A DNA stretch of 64,000 bases from Verrucomicrobiia bacterium (GCA_035577545.1 DATLVI010000044.1:1-64000), one strand, 5' to 3'. Numbered from the stretch's first letter, positions 1-8,822 are shown. Numbers and translations are program-made. Notes: generated by a model not told the origin, from the letters alone.

Positions 1-1
1 G

Positions 2-1990
2 GGCCAGACGATCGCGCTTGTGCAATTTGACGGTTATTACCCGAACGACATCACCACCTACGAGAGTATGGCCGGCCTGCCGAACGTTGCCCTCACGAAT
101 GTCTACATCGATGGGTATGACGGGACTCCGAACGGTGGCGATGGCACTGTCGAAGTCTCGCTCGACATTGAAATGGTGATCTCCATGGCACCCGGACTGT
201 CCAAGGTGATCCTCTACGAAGCGCAGACCAACGCCATACCGAACGACGTCCTCAACCGGATGGCCACGGACAATCAGGCCCGGCAACTCAGTTGTTCTTG
301 GGGTTGGGGCGATGGTCCCGATACCAACGCCGATCAGATCTTCCAGCAAATGGCGGCCCAGGGGCAATCCTTTTTCGCGGCTTCGGGTGACAGCGACGCG
401 TATATCGGTTCGACTTCCACCAATTTTCCCGCAGACGATCCATACATCACCAGTGTCGGTGGGACGACCTTGACGACGACCGGTCCGGAGGGGCCGTATG
501 TGTCCGAAACCGCGTGGAATTGGGGTGTGGAATTCGGCTCTGCGGAGGACGGTATCGGCAGCGGTGGCGGCATCAGCACTTCCTACTCGATTCCAAGCTG
601 GCAGCAGGGTATTGCCACGACCGCCAACGGCGGGTCGACGACCATGCGCAACGTTCCCGATGTCGCCCTCACCGCCGACAACGTTGACGTCATCGCCAAT
701 AACGGCACCGAATATCCCGGGATCGGTGGGACCAGTGTTGCCTCGCCGTTGTGGGCGGCGTTTATCGCGCTGGTCAACCAACAGGCCGCGGCCAACGGCA
801 AGCCCCCGGTCGGCTTCATCAATCCAGCCGTCTATCTCATCGGCACCGAACTGGATTATACCTCCGATTTCCAGGACACCACGACCGGCAATAATGAATG
901 GATCGGCAGCCCTACTCAATTCTCCGCCGTCCCCGGCTACGACCTCTGCACGGGTTGGGGAACCCCAACGGGCAGCAACCTCGTCAACGCCCTCTCCCGT
1001 CCACCTGACGCGTTGAGGATCCGACCCGTGACCGGCTTCACGGCCACCGGTCCGGTCGGCGGCCCGTTCAACATAACCTCCCAGACCTACGCCCTGAGCA
1101 ACGCGGGAACAACCACTCTGAGTTGGTCGGCACTCAATATACCAGCGTGGCTGAGTGTGTCGCCTTCCAACGGTACATTGGCGTCCGGCCCGGCCAAGCA
1201 GACCGTGACCGTGAGTTTGAACTCCACGGCTAATTCGCTCGCGGCAAACATCTACTCGGGGAACGTAAGTTTCAAGAATCTGAACAGCGGCATCGCCCTG
1301 AACCGCCAGTTCACGCTGCTCGTGGGGCAGCCGCTCGTGCAGAATGGCGATTTTGAAACCGGCGATTTCACTTCCTGGACCATTACCGGCGACCCCTCCG
1401 GAAGCTTCTGTTATGTCGACGACGGCTCGCTCTTCGTCGCGCCCTACGACGGGACCTATTCCGCGGTGCTGAGCGAGGGTGGCTCGGTCGGCTTTCTTTC
1501 TCAAACCCTGGCGACGTTGCCGGGCCAGCCCTACCTGCTTTCGTTTTGGCGGGAGAATTTGGATCTCGGTTTCGGTACGATTCCAAATGAATTCCTGGTG
1601 TCGTGGAACGGGGCCACCAACTCCGTCCAGTTCAACCAGCCGGCTTATGATTGGACGTATTTCCAGTTTGTGGTTGTCGCCACCGGGAATAGCACCGTCC
1701 TCCAGTTCGGATTCCGCAACGATTCGTCCCTGTTCGCCCTCGACGACGTCACCGTGACGCCCCTTCCTAAACCCCAGTTCCTGGCGGTGACGCGCACCAA
1801 CAACACCATCAGGCTGACCTGGAGCACGATGTCCGGGCTGGTCTATCAAGTGCAGTCCTCCACCAGCATGAACCCAACCAATTGGAGTAACGTCGGCAGC
1901 ACCTTGACCGCGAGTGGCAGCAGCCTCTTCGCCACCAATGCCCTCGGGACAGCCACCCAACGATTCTACCGGGTCCGCCTCGTGCCGTAG
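2..1990 (+). CDS. Sedolisin (S53) peptidase, 5'-truncated by window edge
   Basis: This is a secreted acid serine-carboxyl peptidase of the sedolisin/kumamolisin type. The reading frame is open from base 2 and reads GQTIALVQFDGYYPND, which is internal sedolisin sequence, so the signal peptide, propeptide and true start lie outside the window. Visible catalytic residues are Glu (codon 152-154) and Asp (164-166) in EVSLDIE, the oxyanion region SGDSDAY, and the nucleophile Ser (734-736) in GGTSVASP. A calcium-site-like tail follows (DFQDTTTGNN, GYDLCTGWGTP). Downstream come a BACON/Ig-like domain (about 1030-1320), a carbohydrate-binding-like domain starting VQNGDFETGDF, and a C-terminal beta module ending FYRVRLVP that recurs in other secreted proteins of this window. 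The peptidase call is firm; the role (protein degradation outside the cell) is inferred. Confidence 0.93.
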   Translation, partial: GQTIALVQFDGYYPNDITTYESMAGLPNVALTNVYIDGYDGTPNGGDGTVEVSLDIEMVISMAPGLSKVILYEAQTNAIPNDVLNRMATDNQARQLSCSWGWGDGPDTNADQIFQQMAAQGQSFFAASGDSDAYIGSTSTNFPADDPYITSVGGTTLTTTGPEGPYVSETAWNWGVEFGSAEDGIGSGGGISTSYSIPSWQQGIATTANGGSTTMRNVPDVALTADNVDVIANNGTEYPGIGGTSVASPLWAAFIALVNQQAAANGKPPVGFINPAVYLIGTELDYTSDFQDTTTGNNEWIGSPTQFSAVPGYDLCTGWGTPTGSNLVNALSRPPDALRIRPVTGFTATGPVGGPFNITSQTYALSNAGTTTLSWSALNIPAWLSVSPSNGTLASGPAKQTVTVSLNSTANSLAANIYSGNVSFKNLNSGIALNRQFTLLVGQPLVQNGDFETGDFTSWTITGDPSGSFCYVDDGSLFVAPYDGTYSAVLSEGGSVGFLSQTLATLPGQPYLLSFWRENLDLGFGTIPNEFLVSWNGATNSVQFNQPAYDWTYFQFVVVATGNSTVLQFGFRNDSSLFALDDVTVTPLPKPQFLAVTRTNNTIRLTWSTMSGLVYQVQSSTSMNPTNWSNVGSTLTASGSSLFATNALGTATQRFYRVRLVP

Positions 1991-2805
1991 ATTCCGTTGT
2001 CTGTCACCGGCCCACCCGTCGGGTGCTGACTCAATCACCCGGCCATCCTGACTCGCGCCAGTGATGAGCGTTGAATCCGGGCCTACCTCCGGCCCGCCCG
2101 CCCCGAATCCTTTTCGGGGATGTAATGTGGGAGGGACGTTACCGTCGCGGCTCCTCTCCGTGGCTTCGTTTTCCGGAAAAAGAACCCAATTTTCAATGAA
2201 CACCTCCCTAAAACCCCTCTCAAATGGGTTCGTTTTTCCAGAACGAACCCATTTGCAAACGACTCTGCAAAAAATATAAGTCCCTGCACATGAAATCAAT
2301 CCAACGAAAAGTCCGCGAAACCAAAATGGGTTCGTTTCGCAGAAACGTATAGGGGGGGATCCCACGCGTCCCGCAAAACGGCCGGACGGATCGCCACTGT
2401 AGCCGCGCTCGGTGAGCGCGGTTCCGCCTGCCGCCTTTCTCCTTCTAGCCACGGCGCGTGTCTGGCCTTCGTAGCGTTCCAGCAAAGTAGGGCCACCGTG
2501 CCGCCTCCGAATTGCAGGGTACGAAGCCCGCAGGGTTTCGTACCGTCCTGTCCGTCCATAACTCACGTGCCGACCATACCCTTCCTACCAGGCCCTGTCC
2601 AGTGAAATTATCAATTTACGATACACGCAGGCTTGTCCGCCGTAGCTTCTGGCGGAGGAGGATTCCCCTTCCTCGAAGGGGTGAACGGGTGGGTGCCTTG
2701 CTTTAAGCTTTGCTTACGGCCCCATCAGGAGTTTAATTTGGCAGTGGGTGAACATTGGCAGCCGGAATCGGTAGTTGTTTTGTTGCCTAACACACTTCAG
2801 CCGTC
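1991..2805. other. 815-bp intergenic region rich in short inverted repeats
   Basis: I see no convincing gene here; the open frames run through palindromes. It holds the 129-bp element copy 1 (separate entry), a degenerate palindrome just upstream (about 2166-2195, TTCGTTTTCCGGAAAAAG), a hairpin CCGCGCTC-GGT-GAGCGCGG (2403-2421), a long hairpin with arms GGTACGAA/TTCGTACC (2518-2544), a GCCGTAGCTTCTGGCGG segment (about 2639-2655) whose complement, like 56.77 kb, carries GGCGGACAAG, and CCCCTTC-CTC-GAAGGGG (2665-2681). The clustering of unrelated extragenic palindromes suggests a tolerated insertion site between genes. Confidence 0.7.
2222..2350 (+). repeat. 129-bp structured intergenic element, copy 1
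   Basis: First of three copies (others at 25450-25578 and 56825-56953, the last inverted), each exactly 129 bp. The parts are a 33-bp palindrome (arms 2222-2234 AAATGGGTTCGTT and 2242-2254 AACGAACCCATTT), a 69-bp spacer with TATAAG at spacer positions 21-26, and a 27-bp tail that repeats the left arm and contains the hairpin CGTTTC-GCA-GAAACG before TAT. I do not recognise it as a named RNA or mobile element. Confidence 0.85.
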
Positions 2806-3285
2806 ATGACCGCTTCCCCACCAACCGAAGGTAAGCAGTTTAGATCATCCGTCCTCAGTATGTTTATTTTCATGCTTGCGCTGGGCCTGCCTGTGACGTT
2901 TTGCCTCCTACTGGCGATTTACTCGGGAATACCCGTCCCAGTTACTTTGGGACTGATTCTCCATATACTTACGTTTATTGGTGGAGCATTACCGATTTTC
3001 TTACTCATCGGCGCCTGGATGCTCTCCACTTTCTGCCCCACCACCATTTTCACCGACGGAGTCACGACCCAGTCTTTTATGGGAGACGAACGTTTTGTCC
3101 GATGGCAAGATATCGGAAGGGCCCGAACGCTCCGATTCCTCAATCTAAAATGGATTCTGGTTTACCCGGCCGGCGAGAGTAAGGCCCTTCAAGTCCCTCT
3201 CTTTCAGCCCCGTAAAGCCGAGTTCATACAGGAGATCCAGCGCCTCGCGCCTCCCGGCAATCCCATATTGAATCAATTGCAGTAA
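2806..3285 (+). CDS. Small two-helix membrane protein, unknown function
   Basis: This 159-residue protein has two strongly hydrophobic segments (about residues 18-40 and 45-70) followed by a soluble domain of about 85 residues (TTIFTDGVTTQSFMGDERFVRW...). That arrangement resembles small bacterial PH-like membrane proteins in which a two-helix anchor precedes a beta-rich cytoplasmic domain; this is a resemblance by eye only. No strong Shine-Dalgarno precedes the ATG. The next small membrane ORF starts 12 nt after its stop, so the two may be co-transcribed. Function unknown. Confidence 0.6.
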   Translation: MTASPPTEGKQFRSSVLSMFIFMLALGLPVTFCLLLAIYSGIPVPVTLGLILHILTFIGGALPIFLLIGAWMLSTFCPTTIFTDGVTTQSFMGDERFVRWQDIGRARTLRFLNLKWILVYPAGESKALQVPLFQPRKAEFIQEIQRLAPPGNPILNQLQ

Positions 3286-3297
3286 ACGCCGCCATAG

Positions 3298-3489
3298 ATG
3301 GACACCCGCATGTATAGATTTCGAGAAACGCCTCAGTACATCCAAATGACAGGCGCCGTCCTCGCAGGTCTGACTGCAGGTCTTGTTTTCGGCCTGAGGG
3401 GGATTCGTGTCGTCGTTGGGACGGTTGTTCTGGCTTTGCCATTTATACTGGCGCTGGATGCCCTTCGGCGTAGGATCACCAAGAAGTGA
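3298..3489 (+). CDS. Very small membrane protein, hypothetical
   Basis: This 63-residue ORF has a charged N-terminus (MDTRMYRFRETPQYIQ), about 40 hydrophobic residues that could form two helices (TGAVLAGLTAGLVFGL, then VVVGTVVLALPFILAL), and a basic end RRRITKK, as expected for a tiny inner-membrane protein with a cytoplasmic tail. It follows the preceding membrane gene by 12 nt. There is no clear ribosome-binding site and no recognised family, so it may not be translated. Confidence 0.4.
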   Translation: MDTRMYRFRETPQYIQMTGAVLAGLTAGLVFGLRGIRVVVGTVVLALPFILALDALRRRITKK

Positions 3490-3644
3490 AGCATGGGTTG
3501 CCCTAACCTGTCGCCTGAGCCAGCACCGATTACGGCGCCTATCCTGCTTTCGCGGGCTCGCTTGCAAGAGCGAACGCGAGAAGATTGCCAGGAATTGCGG
3601 CGTGTGTCATGCTCCGCCCCGCAGCCAACCAAAGGAGAGGCACA

Positions 3645-4433
3645 ATGAATCGATCGTTTCGAATCGCAGTCATCGCATTGGCCGTCGTCGCTCTGGCCGG
3701 CTGCGCAAGTCAGCAGGCATTGTATCCGGGAGCGCACACGTATCCACCCACCGATCCGGCCAAGGTCATGGTGTTCCGCACGGAGCCGCCGGTGGCTTAC
3801 GAGAAACTCGGCGAGATCGAGGTGGAAGGGTTGGGCATCCAGACCTGGAGCAGCCTCGAAAACGGAATGCGCAAAAAAGCCGCCGCGTGGGGCGCGGACG
3901 GCCTGCTGCTACTGGATCGCAGTTCGTTCGTGAGTGGCTACAGCGCCTACGTGGGTAATCCTTCGACGGGATACTCTGGCGGCCAGCCCGTGCACCGGAA
4001 ACACGCGTTGGCAATCGCGGTCAAATTCGCCACGCCCCCGCCACTGCACGGCGCTGCGTCGGTGCGGTTACCCCAGGGGGCGCGCTTTGCCGTGGCCGTG
4101 TTCACCGGGGACGTCGAGGATTCTTCAGCCAGCGACCAACTCTCCGGCAATCTGATCGCGCAGGGATTGCTCTGCGACCATCCAACCGTGACCCACGTGC
4201 ACGGCCAGGACCTCGCCGAGATCCACGGTTTGGGACCGTTGGGATATCAGTGGCTGGTGCTTACCCGTCGCGACGGAGCGACCGATCGCTATGACGTTTA
4301 CCTTTTTGACGTCGCTGGCTCCCGCCTAGTCCAACGTTGGAGCACGAGCGCCTCGCAGCCGGAAGAAGTGAGTAGCCTCGCCGGTGACATCGCAGTGGTG
4401 CTTGGTGTGCGGCAGTCCGCGTCGTCGCCGTAG
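3645..4433 (+). CDS. Outer-membrane/periplasmic lipoprotein, unknown function
   Basis: The start at 3645 is chosen because AAAGGAGAGG lies just upstream and it gives a clean lipoprotein signal (MNRSFRIAVIALAVVALAGC) with lipobox LAGC; longer in-frame starts lack both. The 262-residue product then has a domain with the YPPTDPAKVMVFRTEPP and YEKLGEIEVEG motifs common in small bacterial lipoproteins that end in a glycine-rich region (GYSAYVGNPSTGYSGG). The C-terminal half (about residues 140-260) may be a second domain (FAVAVFTGDVEDSSASDQLS) of the kind seen in proteins predicted to sit at the outer membrane. No enzyme motif is visible. Confidence 0.75.
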   Translation: MNRSFRIAVIALAVVALAGCASQQALYPGAHTYPPTDPAKVMVFRTEPPVAYEKLGEIEVEGLGIQTWSSLENGMRKKAAAWGADGLLLLDRSSFVSGYSAYVGNPSTGYSGGQPVHRKHALAIAVKFATPPPLHGAASVRLPQGARFAVAVFTGDVEDSSASDQLSGNLIAQGLLCDHPTVTHVHGQDLAEIHGLGPLGYQWLVLTRRDGATDRYDVYLFDVAGSRLVQRWSTSASQPEEVSSLAGDIAVVLGVRQSASSP

Positions 4434-4591
4434 ATCACTGCCGCCCGTCAGCTTCGCGGGCGCGTACTGTACGAACGCTCCGCCTTCGTCGGCTCTAGTC
4501 GGACGTTGGAATTGGCAGCGGCACCCAGTGTGAGCCGATTCGCATTGTTAGGGATTTGGGTCACTCTAAGCATTAGTGAAAATACACATTT

Positions 4592-4617
4592 CCGGCACAA
4601 CCAACCGTTGTGCTCCG
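4592..4617. promoter_or_regulatory. Inverted repeat upstream of the DUF1800 gene
   Basis: CACAAC-CAACC-GTTGTG forms a perfect 6-bp stem, with CCGG on both sides (CCGGCACAAC and GTTGTGCTCCGG). It lies about 80 nt before the DUF1800 start, so it is a possible operator or leader hairpin. Nothing identifies the regulator. Confidence 0.35.
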
Positions 4618-4696
4618 GTGTTGGAAATAGACAGGTGACACGGTACGCGCTAGAATTGGAAACGGAACGTTTCGCTTTCGCGCAGGAAAGACGGAA

Positions 4697-6532
4697 ATGC
4701 TGAATTCACTTGTTCATGGGCGGAGTTGGCGGGCCGGGGCGCTGTTGGTAATCAGTGCGCTCATGGGACTGTCGGGCAGTCCGGCGCGGGCCGCCGATGA
4801 TCAACCGCAACCGCTTACGGAACGCCAGAGGATCATTCATGTCCTCAATCGGCTCGGGTACGGTCCGCGCCCCGGCGACGTGGAGTGGATCCAGGGGATC
4901 GGCTTAACGGAGTACATGCGCCAGCAGTTGCACCCCGAGACGATCGACGATTCCGCGCTCCAGGCTGAACTCGCCAAATTCGACGCCCTCGCCATGAGCC
5001 CAACCGACCTGTTCCGCGATTTCCGCGATCTGCAACAGGCAAACAAACAACGGCAAATCGAACGGGCGGAAGCCGAGAAGAAGAGCGCCGCCATGGCCGA
5101 CGCTTCCACCAATTCCGCCAGCGCCCAGAACGCGCGCCCGGCCCCGGCCAAGCGGCCCGGTAATGGTGAACCCCCTCGCCGTTCGCAAATCGCCGTGGCG
5201 GAACTGCAGGACGCCAAGATCATCAGCGCCGTCGACTCACCCCGGCAACTCTACGAGGTGCTCGTCGATTTCTGGAGCAACCATTTCAACATCGACGTCC
5301 GCAAAGGCCCGTGCCGCGTCCTCAAGGTCGCCGACGAGCGCGACGTCATCCGCCCGCATGTCTTCGGCAAATTCCGCGACCTGCTCGGCGCGTCCGCCAA
5401 GAGCCCCGCGATGCTCCATTATCTGGATAACTTCGAAAACTCGGCCCCGCGCGAAGTGTCCCCCAATGAACAGCGCCGCCGTCAACAGGTCATACAACAG
5501 CAAAATCCCGGCGCGCCCGCGCAAACCGTGGACAATAAGCCGAAGCAGGTGGGCGGCCTCAATGAAAATTACGCGCGAGAGATCATGGAACTGCATACCT
5601 TGGGCGTGGACGGTGGCTACACGCAAAAAGACGTGCAGGAGGTGGCGCGGTGCTTTACCGGTTGGGGCGTCGACCCGCAAACCGGTCTGTTCGCGTTCAC
5701 ACCGCGCCGTCACGACAACGGCGCGAAAACAGTTCTCGGTCACGATATCCCGGCGAATGGCGGCATCAAGGACGGTGAAACCGTCCTCGACATCCTGGCC
5801 TCGCATCCTTCGACTGCGAAATTCATCTCCACGGAACTCTGCCGCCGCCTCGTCGCCGACGATCCGCCGCCCGCGCTGGTGGACCGCGTCGCTGCCGTCT
5901 TCCGCTCAACCGACGGCGATTTGCGCGCGGTCGTTCAGACGATCATCTACAGCCCCGAATTCTTCTCGCCGCAGGCTTATCGGGCGAAAATCAAATCGCC
6001 TTTCGAATTCGCCGTATCCGCCGTTCGCGCGACGGGCCGGACCATTGTGCCGGATGATCTTCTGCCGATGAACCAGCGCCTCGCCATGGAAGCCGGCGCC
6101 ACGTTCGGACGCAACCTGGATCGGATCGCCAACGCCCGGCGCAAATCGCTGGACATTGCCGTGATGGAGATGGGCCAGCCCTTGTTCGCCTATCAGGCGC
6201 CGACCGGCTACACCGAGGATTCGCGCAAATGGGTCAACGCGGGCGCGTTGATCGCCCGCATGAACTTCGCGCTCGCGCTGTCGGAACACAAGGTCGTCAA
6301 TGTCTCCGCCCCTCCCGCGGATTTGATTCTGATTCGCGGCGTGGACAGCGACAAACCCGATTTGGTCCTCGATCAATTGAACCGGGTGCTGCTCCACGGC
6401 GAGATGGCGCCCGCCACCCGCGCCACACTGGAGAAACAAATCCCCGACAAGCAGACGGGCGACGCCAGCACCGTCAACGTCCCTGAACTCACCGCCTTGG
6501 TTCTCGGTTCACCGGAATTCCAACGCCACTAA
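4697..6532 (+). CDS. DUF1800 family secreted protein
   Basis: This 611-residue protein has a signal peptide (about residues 1-32, ending SPARA-ADDQ) and family landmarks from residue about 38: RIIHVLNRLGYGPRPGDVE, then LVDFWSNHFNIDVRKG, NENYAREIMELHTLGVDGGY, VARCFTGWG and the C-terminal region with GYTEDSRKWVNAG. An Ala/Lys/Glu-rich low-complexity insert sits at about 115-160. DUF1800 proteins are known to be encoded next to DUF1501 proteins, as here (16 nt gap). Their biochemical role is not established; a joint role in handling exported material is often supposed. Length and motifs are normal. Confidence 0.92.
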   Translation: MLNSLVHGRSWRAGALLVISALMGLSGSPARAADDQPQPLTERQRIIHVLNRLGYGPRPGDVEWIQGIGLTEYMRQQLHPETIDDSALQAELAKFDALAMSPTDLFRDFRDLQQANKQRQIERAEAEKKSAAMADASTNSASAQNARPAPAKRPGNGEPPRRSQIAVAELQDAKIISAVDSPRQLYEVLVDFWSNHFNIDVRKGPCRVLKVADERDVIRPHVFGKFRDLLGASAKSPAMLHYLDNFENSAPREVSPNEQRRRQQVIQQQNPGAPAQTVDNKPKQVGGLNENYAREIMELHTLGVDGGYTQKDVQEVARCFTGWGVDPQTGLFAFTPRRHDNGAKTVLGHDIPANGGIKDGETVLDILASHPSTAKFISTELCRRLVADDPPPALVDRVAAVFRSTDGDLRAVVQTIIYSPEFFSPQAYRAKIKSPFEFAVSAVRATGRTIVPDDLLPMNQRLAMEAGATFGRNLDRIANARRKSLDIAVMEMGQPLFAYQAPTGYTEDSRKWVNAGALIARMNFALALSEHKVVNVSAPPADLILIRGVDSDKPDLVLDQLNRVLLHGEMAPATRATLEKQIPDKQTGDASTVNVPELTALVLGSPEFQRH

Positions 6533-6548
6533 TGCAAGGAGCTCTATC

Positions 6549-7847
6549 ATGACACTCACACGTCGGGCATTCCTTAAACGCGGCGGTCTGGCCCTGGTGT
6601 CCGTCGGCACGATGCCGCTGTGGGGCCCCTCCTTCCTCCAGCAACTGGTCTTTGCCGCCGACCCCACGCGCGCGGGCGGCAAAAAAATTCTCATCTGCAT
6701 CTTCCAGCGCGGCGCGGTGGACGGACTCTCGATGCTCGTACCGTTCGGCGATCCATATTATTACCAGTCCCGTTCCGACATCGCCATCGCCCAGCCCACG
6801 CAGAAGTCCGGCCCGCAAGGCGTTCTGGATCTCAACGGGTTTTTCGGCCTGCATCCAAACATGGGCGCCCTGCTGCCCATCTATAAGAGCGGCCATCTGG
6901 CCCTGATTCACGCGTGCGGCTCGCCCAGCTCGAACCGCTCGCATTTCGACGCCCAGGATTTCATGGAATGCGGCGTGACGGATGATAAATCAATCCGCAC
7001 CGGTTGGCTCAACCGCGCGCTGCTGGACTGCCCCGAGGACCGCGCCAAACTTACTCCTTTCCGCGCCGTCTCGATGACATCAATCTTGCCGCGAACGTTG
7101 CAAGGCGACCAGGAGGCGCTGGCCATACCCGACTTGAAATCATTCGGGGTGAACGGCGACAACTCCGCGCCTAACAGCGCCACCGCTTCCGCCGCGAGCG
7201 GATTCGAGGGTATGTACGAAAGCGCCGTGGGCGACCTGCTTCACGGCAATGGCAAGGACGCCTTCGACGCGATCGGGATGTTGAAGGCCGCCGACCCGAC
7301 GAAGTATTCGCCGCGCAACGGCGCTTCCTATCCCAACGGCGCGTTTGGCCGTTCGCTGATGCAAATCGCCCAGATGATCAAGGCCAACATCGGCGTCGAA
7401 GTCGCCTTTGCCGAGATCGGCGGCTGGGATACCCATGTCAACCAGGGTGGCGCGCAGGGCCAATTGGCCAATCGCTTCACGGAATTCTCCGGCGGCCTCG
7501 CTGCGTTGTACCAGGACCTCGGCGATCGCATGAACGACGTGGTGATCCTGACGATGAGCGAGTTCGGTCGCACCGTACGCCAAAACGGCAACCGTGGCAC
7601 CGACCACGGTCACGCCACCTGTTTCATGGTGCTCGGCGGCCCCGTCCGTGGCGGCAAGGTTTACGGCCGGTGGCCGGGCCTCGCCCGCGAACAACTTTTC
7701 GAAGGCCGCGACCTGATGTTGACCACCGACTACCGCGACGTCTTCGCCGAATTGTCCCAAAAACATCTCGGCGCGCGCAACATCGACAAGCTGTTTCCAA
7801 ACCACAAACCGAACGCCAAGAATTACCCGGGATTGTTGGCAGTTTAG
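6549..7847 (+). CDS. DUF1501 family protein with Tat signal
   Basis: This 432-residue protein is translated from an ATG preceded by AAGGAG. The N-terminus carries a twin-arginine signal (TRRAFLKRGGLALVSVGT), so it is probably exported folded. The body is DUF1501, an alkaline-phosphatase/sulfatase-like fold by family knowledge, with LICIFQRGAVDGLSMLVP near the start, FAEIGGWDTHVNQGG, VVILTMSEFGRTVRQNG and GTDHGHATCFMVLGG carrying the Asp/His residues that would bind metal. It forms a pair with the upstream DUF1800 gene. Substrate unknown. Confidence 0.93.
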   Translation: MTLTRRAFLKRGGLALVSVGTMPLWGPSFLQQLVFAADPTRAGGKKILICIFQRGAVDGLSMLVPFGDPYYYQSRSDIAIAQPTQKSGPQGVLDLNGFFGLHPNMGALLPIYKSGHLALIHACGSPSSNRSHFDAQDFMECGVTDDKSIRTGWLNRALLDCPEDRAKLTPFRAVSMTSILPRTLQGDQEALAIPDLKSFGVNGDNSAPNSATASAASGFEGMYESAVGDLLHGNGKDAFDAIGMLKAADPTKYSPRNGASYPNGAFGRSLMQIAQMIKANIGVEVAFAEIGGWDTHVNQGGAQGQLANRFTEFSGGLAALYQDLGDRMNDVVILTMSEFGRTVRQNGNRGTDHGHATCFMVLGGPVRGGKVYGRWPGLAREQLFEGRDLMLTTDYRDVFAELSQKHLGARNIDKLFPNHKPNAKNYPGLLAV

Positions 7848-8152
7848 ACGGGGAATGTGCTCTTCGAGGCCGCTGGGCCTTCGGGCATTGTTGCCAATTT
7901 GTGACACTGTCGAAATGTGATTGTCGATCCCCCGCCACACAATTTGGACGCTGCCAGTCGTCCTCGGCTGCAGTCGCGCGGGGCGGCCCCCACCGCTTCA
8001 TCCTCCTAAGCACCTCCCCCGCGCCCTCCTGCATACATGCCTCCGGCCAAACACTCCTCTGCGCAACGTTTGCACAATAGACAACCGGTATCTGTGAAGA
8101 CAATGCGCACTGAATAGCGGCAACTCCTTGATTTTAAAGGGTTTTCCATACG

Positions 8153-8168
8153 TGGCATTTGGGTTGCT
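8153..8168 (+). promoter_or_regulatory. Sigma-54 (RpoN) promoter
   Basis: TGGCATTTGGGTTGCT matches the -24/-12 consensus TGGCAC-N5-TTGC at every key position: GG and GC are separated by exactly 10 bp and only the sixth base differs. The predicted transcript starts near 8179-8181 and runs into the gene at 8252 and then the type II secretion genes. An NtrC-type sigma-54 activator is encoded at the far end of the same gene run (22323-23717). Confidence 0.75.
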
Positions 8169-8184
8169 AAAGGTAGCAGGGCAA

Positions 8185-8209
8185 ATCGCAGAGCACCTTG
8201 ATCTGCGAT
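8185..8209 (+). promoter_or_regulatory. 5'-leader hairpin of the secretion operon
   Basis: ATCGCAGA and TCTGCGAT form a perfect 8-bp stem around a 9-nt loop. It sits immediately downstream of the predicted sigma-54 start site and 42 nt before the first gene, so it would be at the 5' end of the mRNA. It could stabilise the transcript or bind a regulator; which one is unknown. Confidence 0.45.
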
Positions 8210-8251
8210 AACCGGAACGTATCAACCAAACAAATTGGAGGAGACCAGGCG

Positions 8252-8791
8252 ATGAAGAGAATGATGAGACCGTTGTTGTTGACGGTTGGATTGGCCGCCC
8301 TTGTGGCCGGGGTGGGAAATGTAATGGCACAGGACAATGGCGGTGGTGGCGGCGGGCGCGGGAATTTCGATCCGGCACAATTTCAACAGCAGATGATGGA
8401 TCGCTTCAAGGAACGCTTCGAGATGACCAACGATGACGAATGGGTGGCTGTCAAGGGCCTGATCCAAAAGGTAATGGATACGCGGCGCGCAGCAATGAGC
8501 GGAATGGGTTTCGGTGGCCGCCGTAATGCCGGCGGTGGTGGTGGTGGTGACAACGCCGCTCGCACTGGCGGTCGCGGTGGTTTCAATGCCCCGCCGAGTC
8601 CTGAAGCCGAGGACCTCCAAAAGGCGCTGGATGTAAAAGCTTCTCCGGAGGAGTTGAAAGCGAAGATGGCGAAGCTTCGCGACTCTCGCAAGGCGAAGGA
8701 AGCAGCTTTAACAAAAGCCCAGGAAGACCTCCGCAAAGTGCTGACAGTTCGCCAGGAGGCCACGGCAGTCTCGATGGGACTTCTACCATAA
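8252..8791 (+). CDS. Periplasmic Spy/CpxP-like small protein
   Basis: The ATG at 8252 is chosen because GGAGGAG precedes it and a signal peptide follows directly (MKRMMRPLLLTVGLAALV, cleavage after NVMA). The 179-residue product has a Gly-rich stretch, a helical part (QQQMMDRFKERFEMTNDDE), a second Gly/Arg-rich linker and a long C-terminal helix (about residues 110-160) rich in Lys, Ala and Glu. This all-helical layout resembles Spy/CpxP or LTXXQ-type periplasmic proteins but no diagnostic motif is visible. It is the first gene after the sigma-54 promoter, 31 nt before the secretion ATPase. Confidence 0.65.
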   Translation: MKRMMRPLLLTVGLAALVAGVGNVMAQDNGGGGGGRGNFDPAQFQQQMMDRFKERFEMTNDDEWVAVKGLIQKVMDTRRAAMSGMGFGGRRNAGGGGGGDNAARTGGRGGFNAPPSPEAEDLQKALDVKASPEELKAKMAKLRDSRKAKEAALTKAQEDLRKVLTVRQEATAVSMGLLP

Positions 8792-8822
8792 CAGGGCCAA
8801 CAAGGATTCGCGGGAACACAGC

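Larger units (their letters stand above)
7848..8251. other. 404-bp regulatory gap before the secretion operon
   Basis: No gene is apparent. The right half contains a sigma-54 promoter and a leader hairpin (separate entries). The left half contains two copies of TGTCGA 17 bp apart (about 7910-7931), which could belong to activator sites, though this is weak. Confidence 0.6.

Noticed and set aside
2061-2289. Small ORFs in the 2.0-2.3 kb gap
   Set aside because: They run through the palindromes and encode only repeat-derived peptides.
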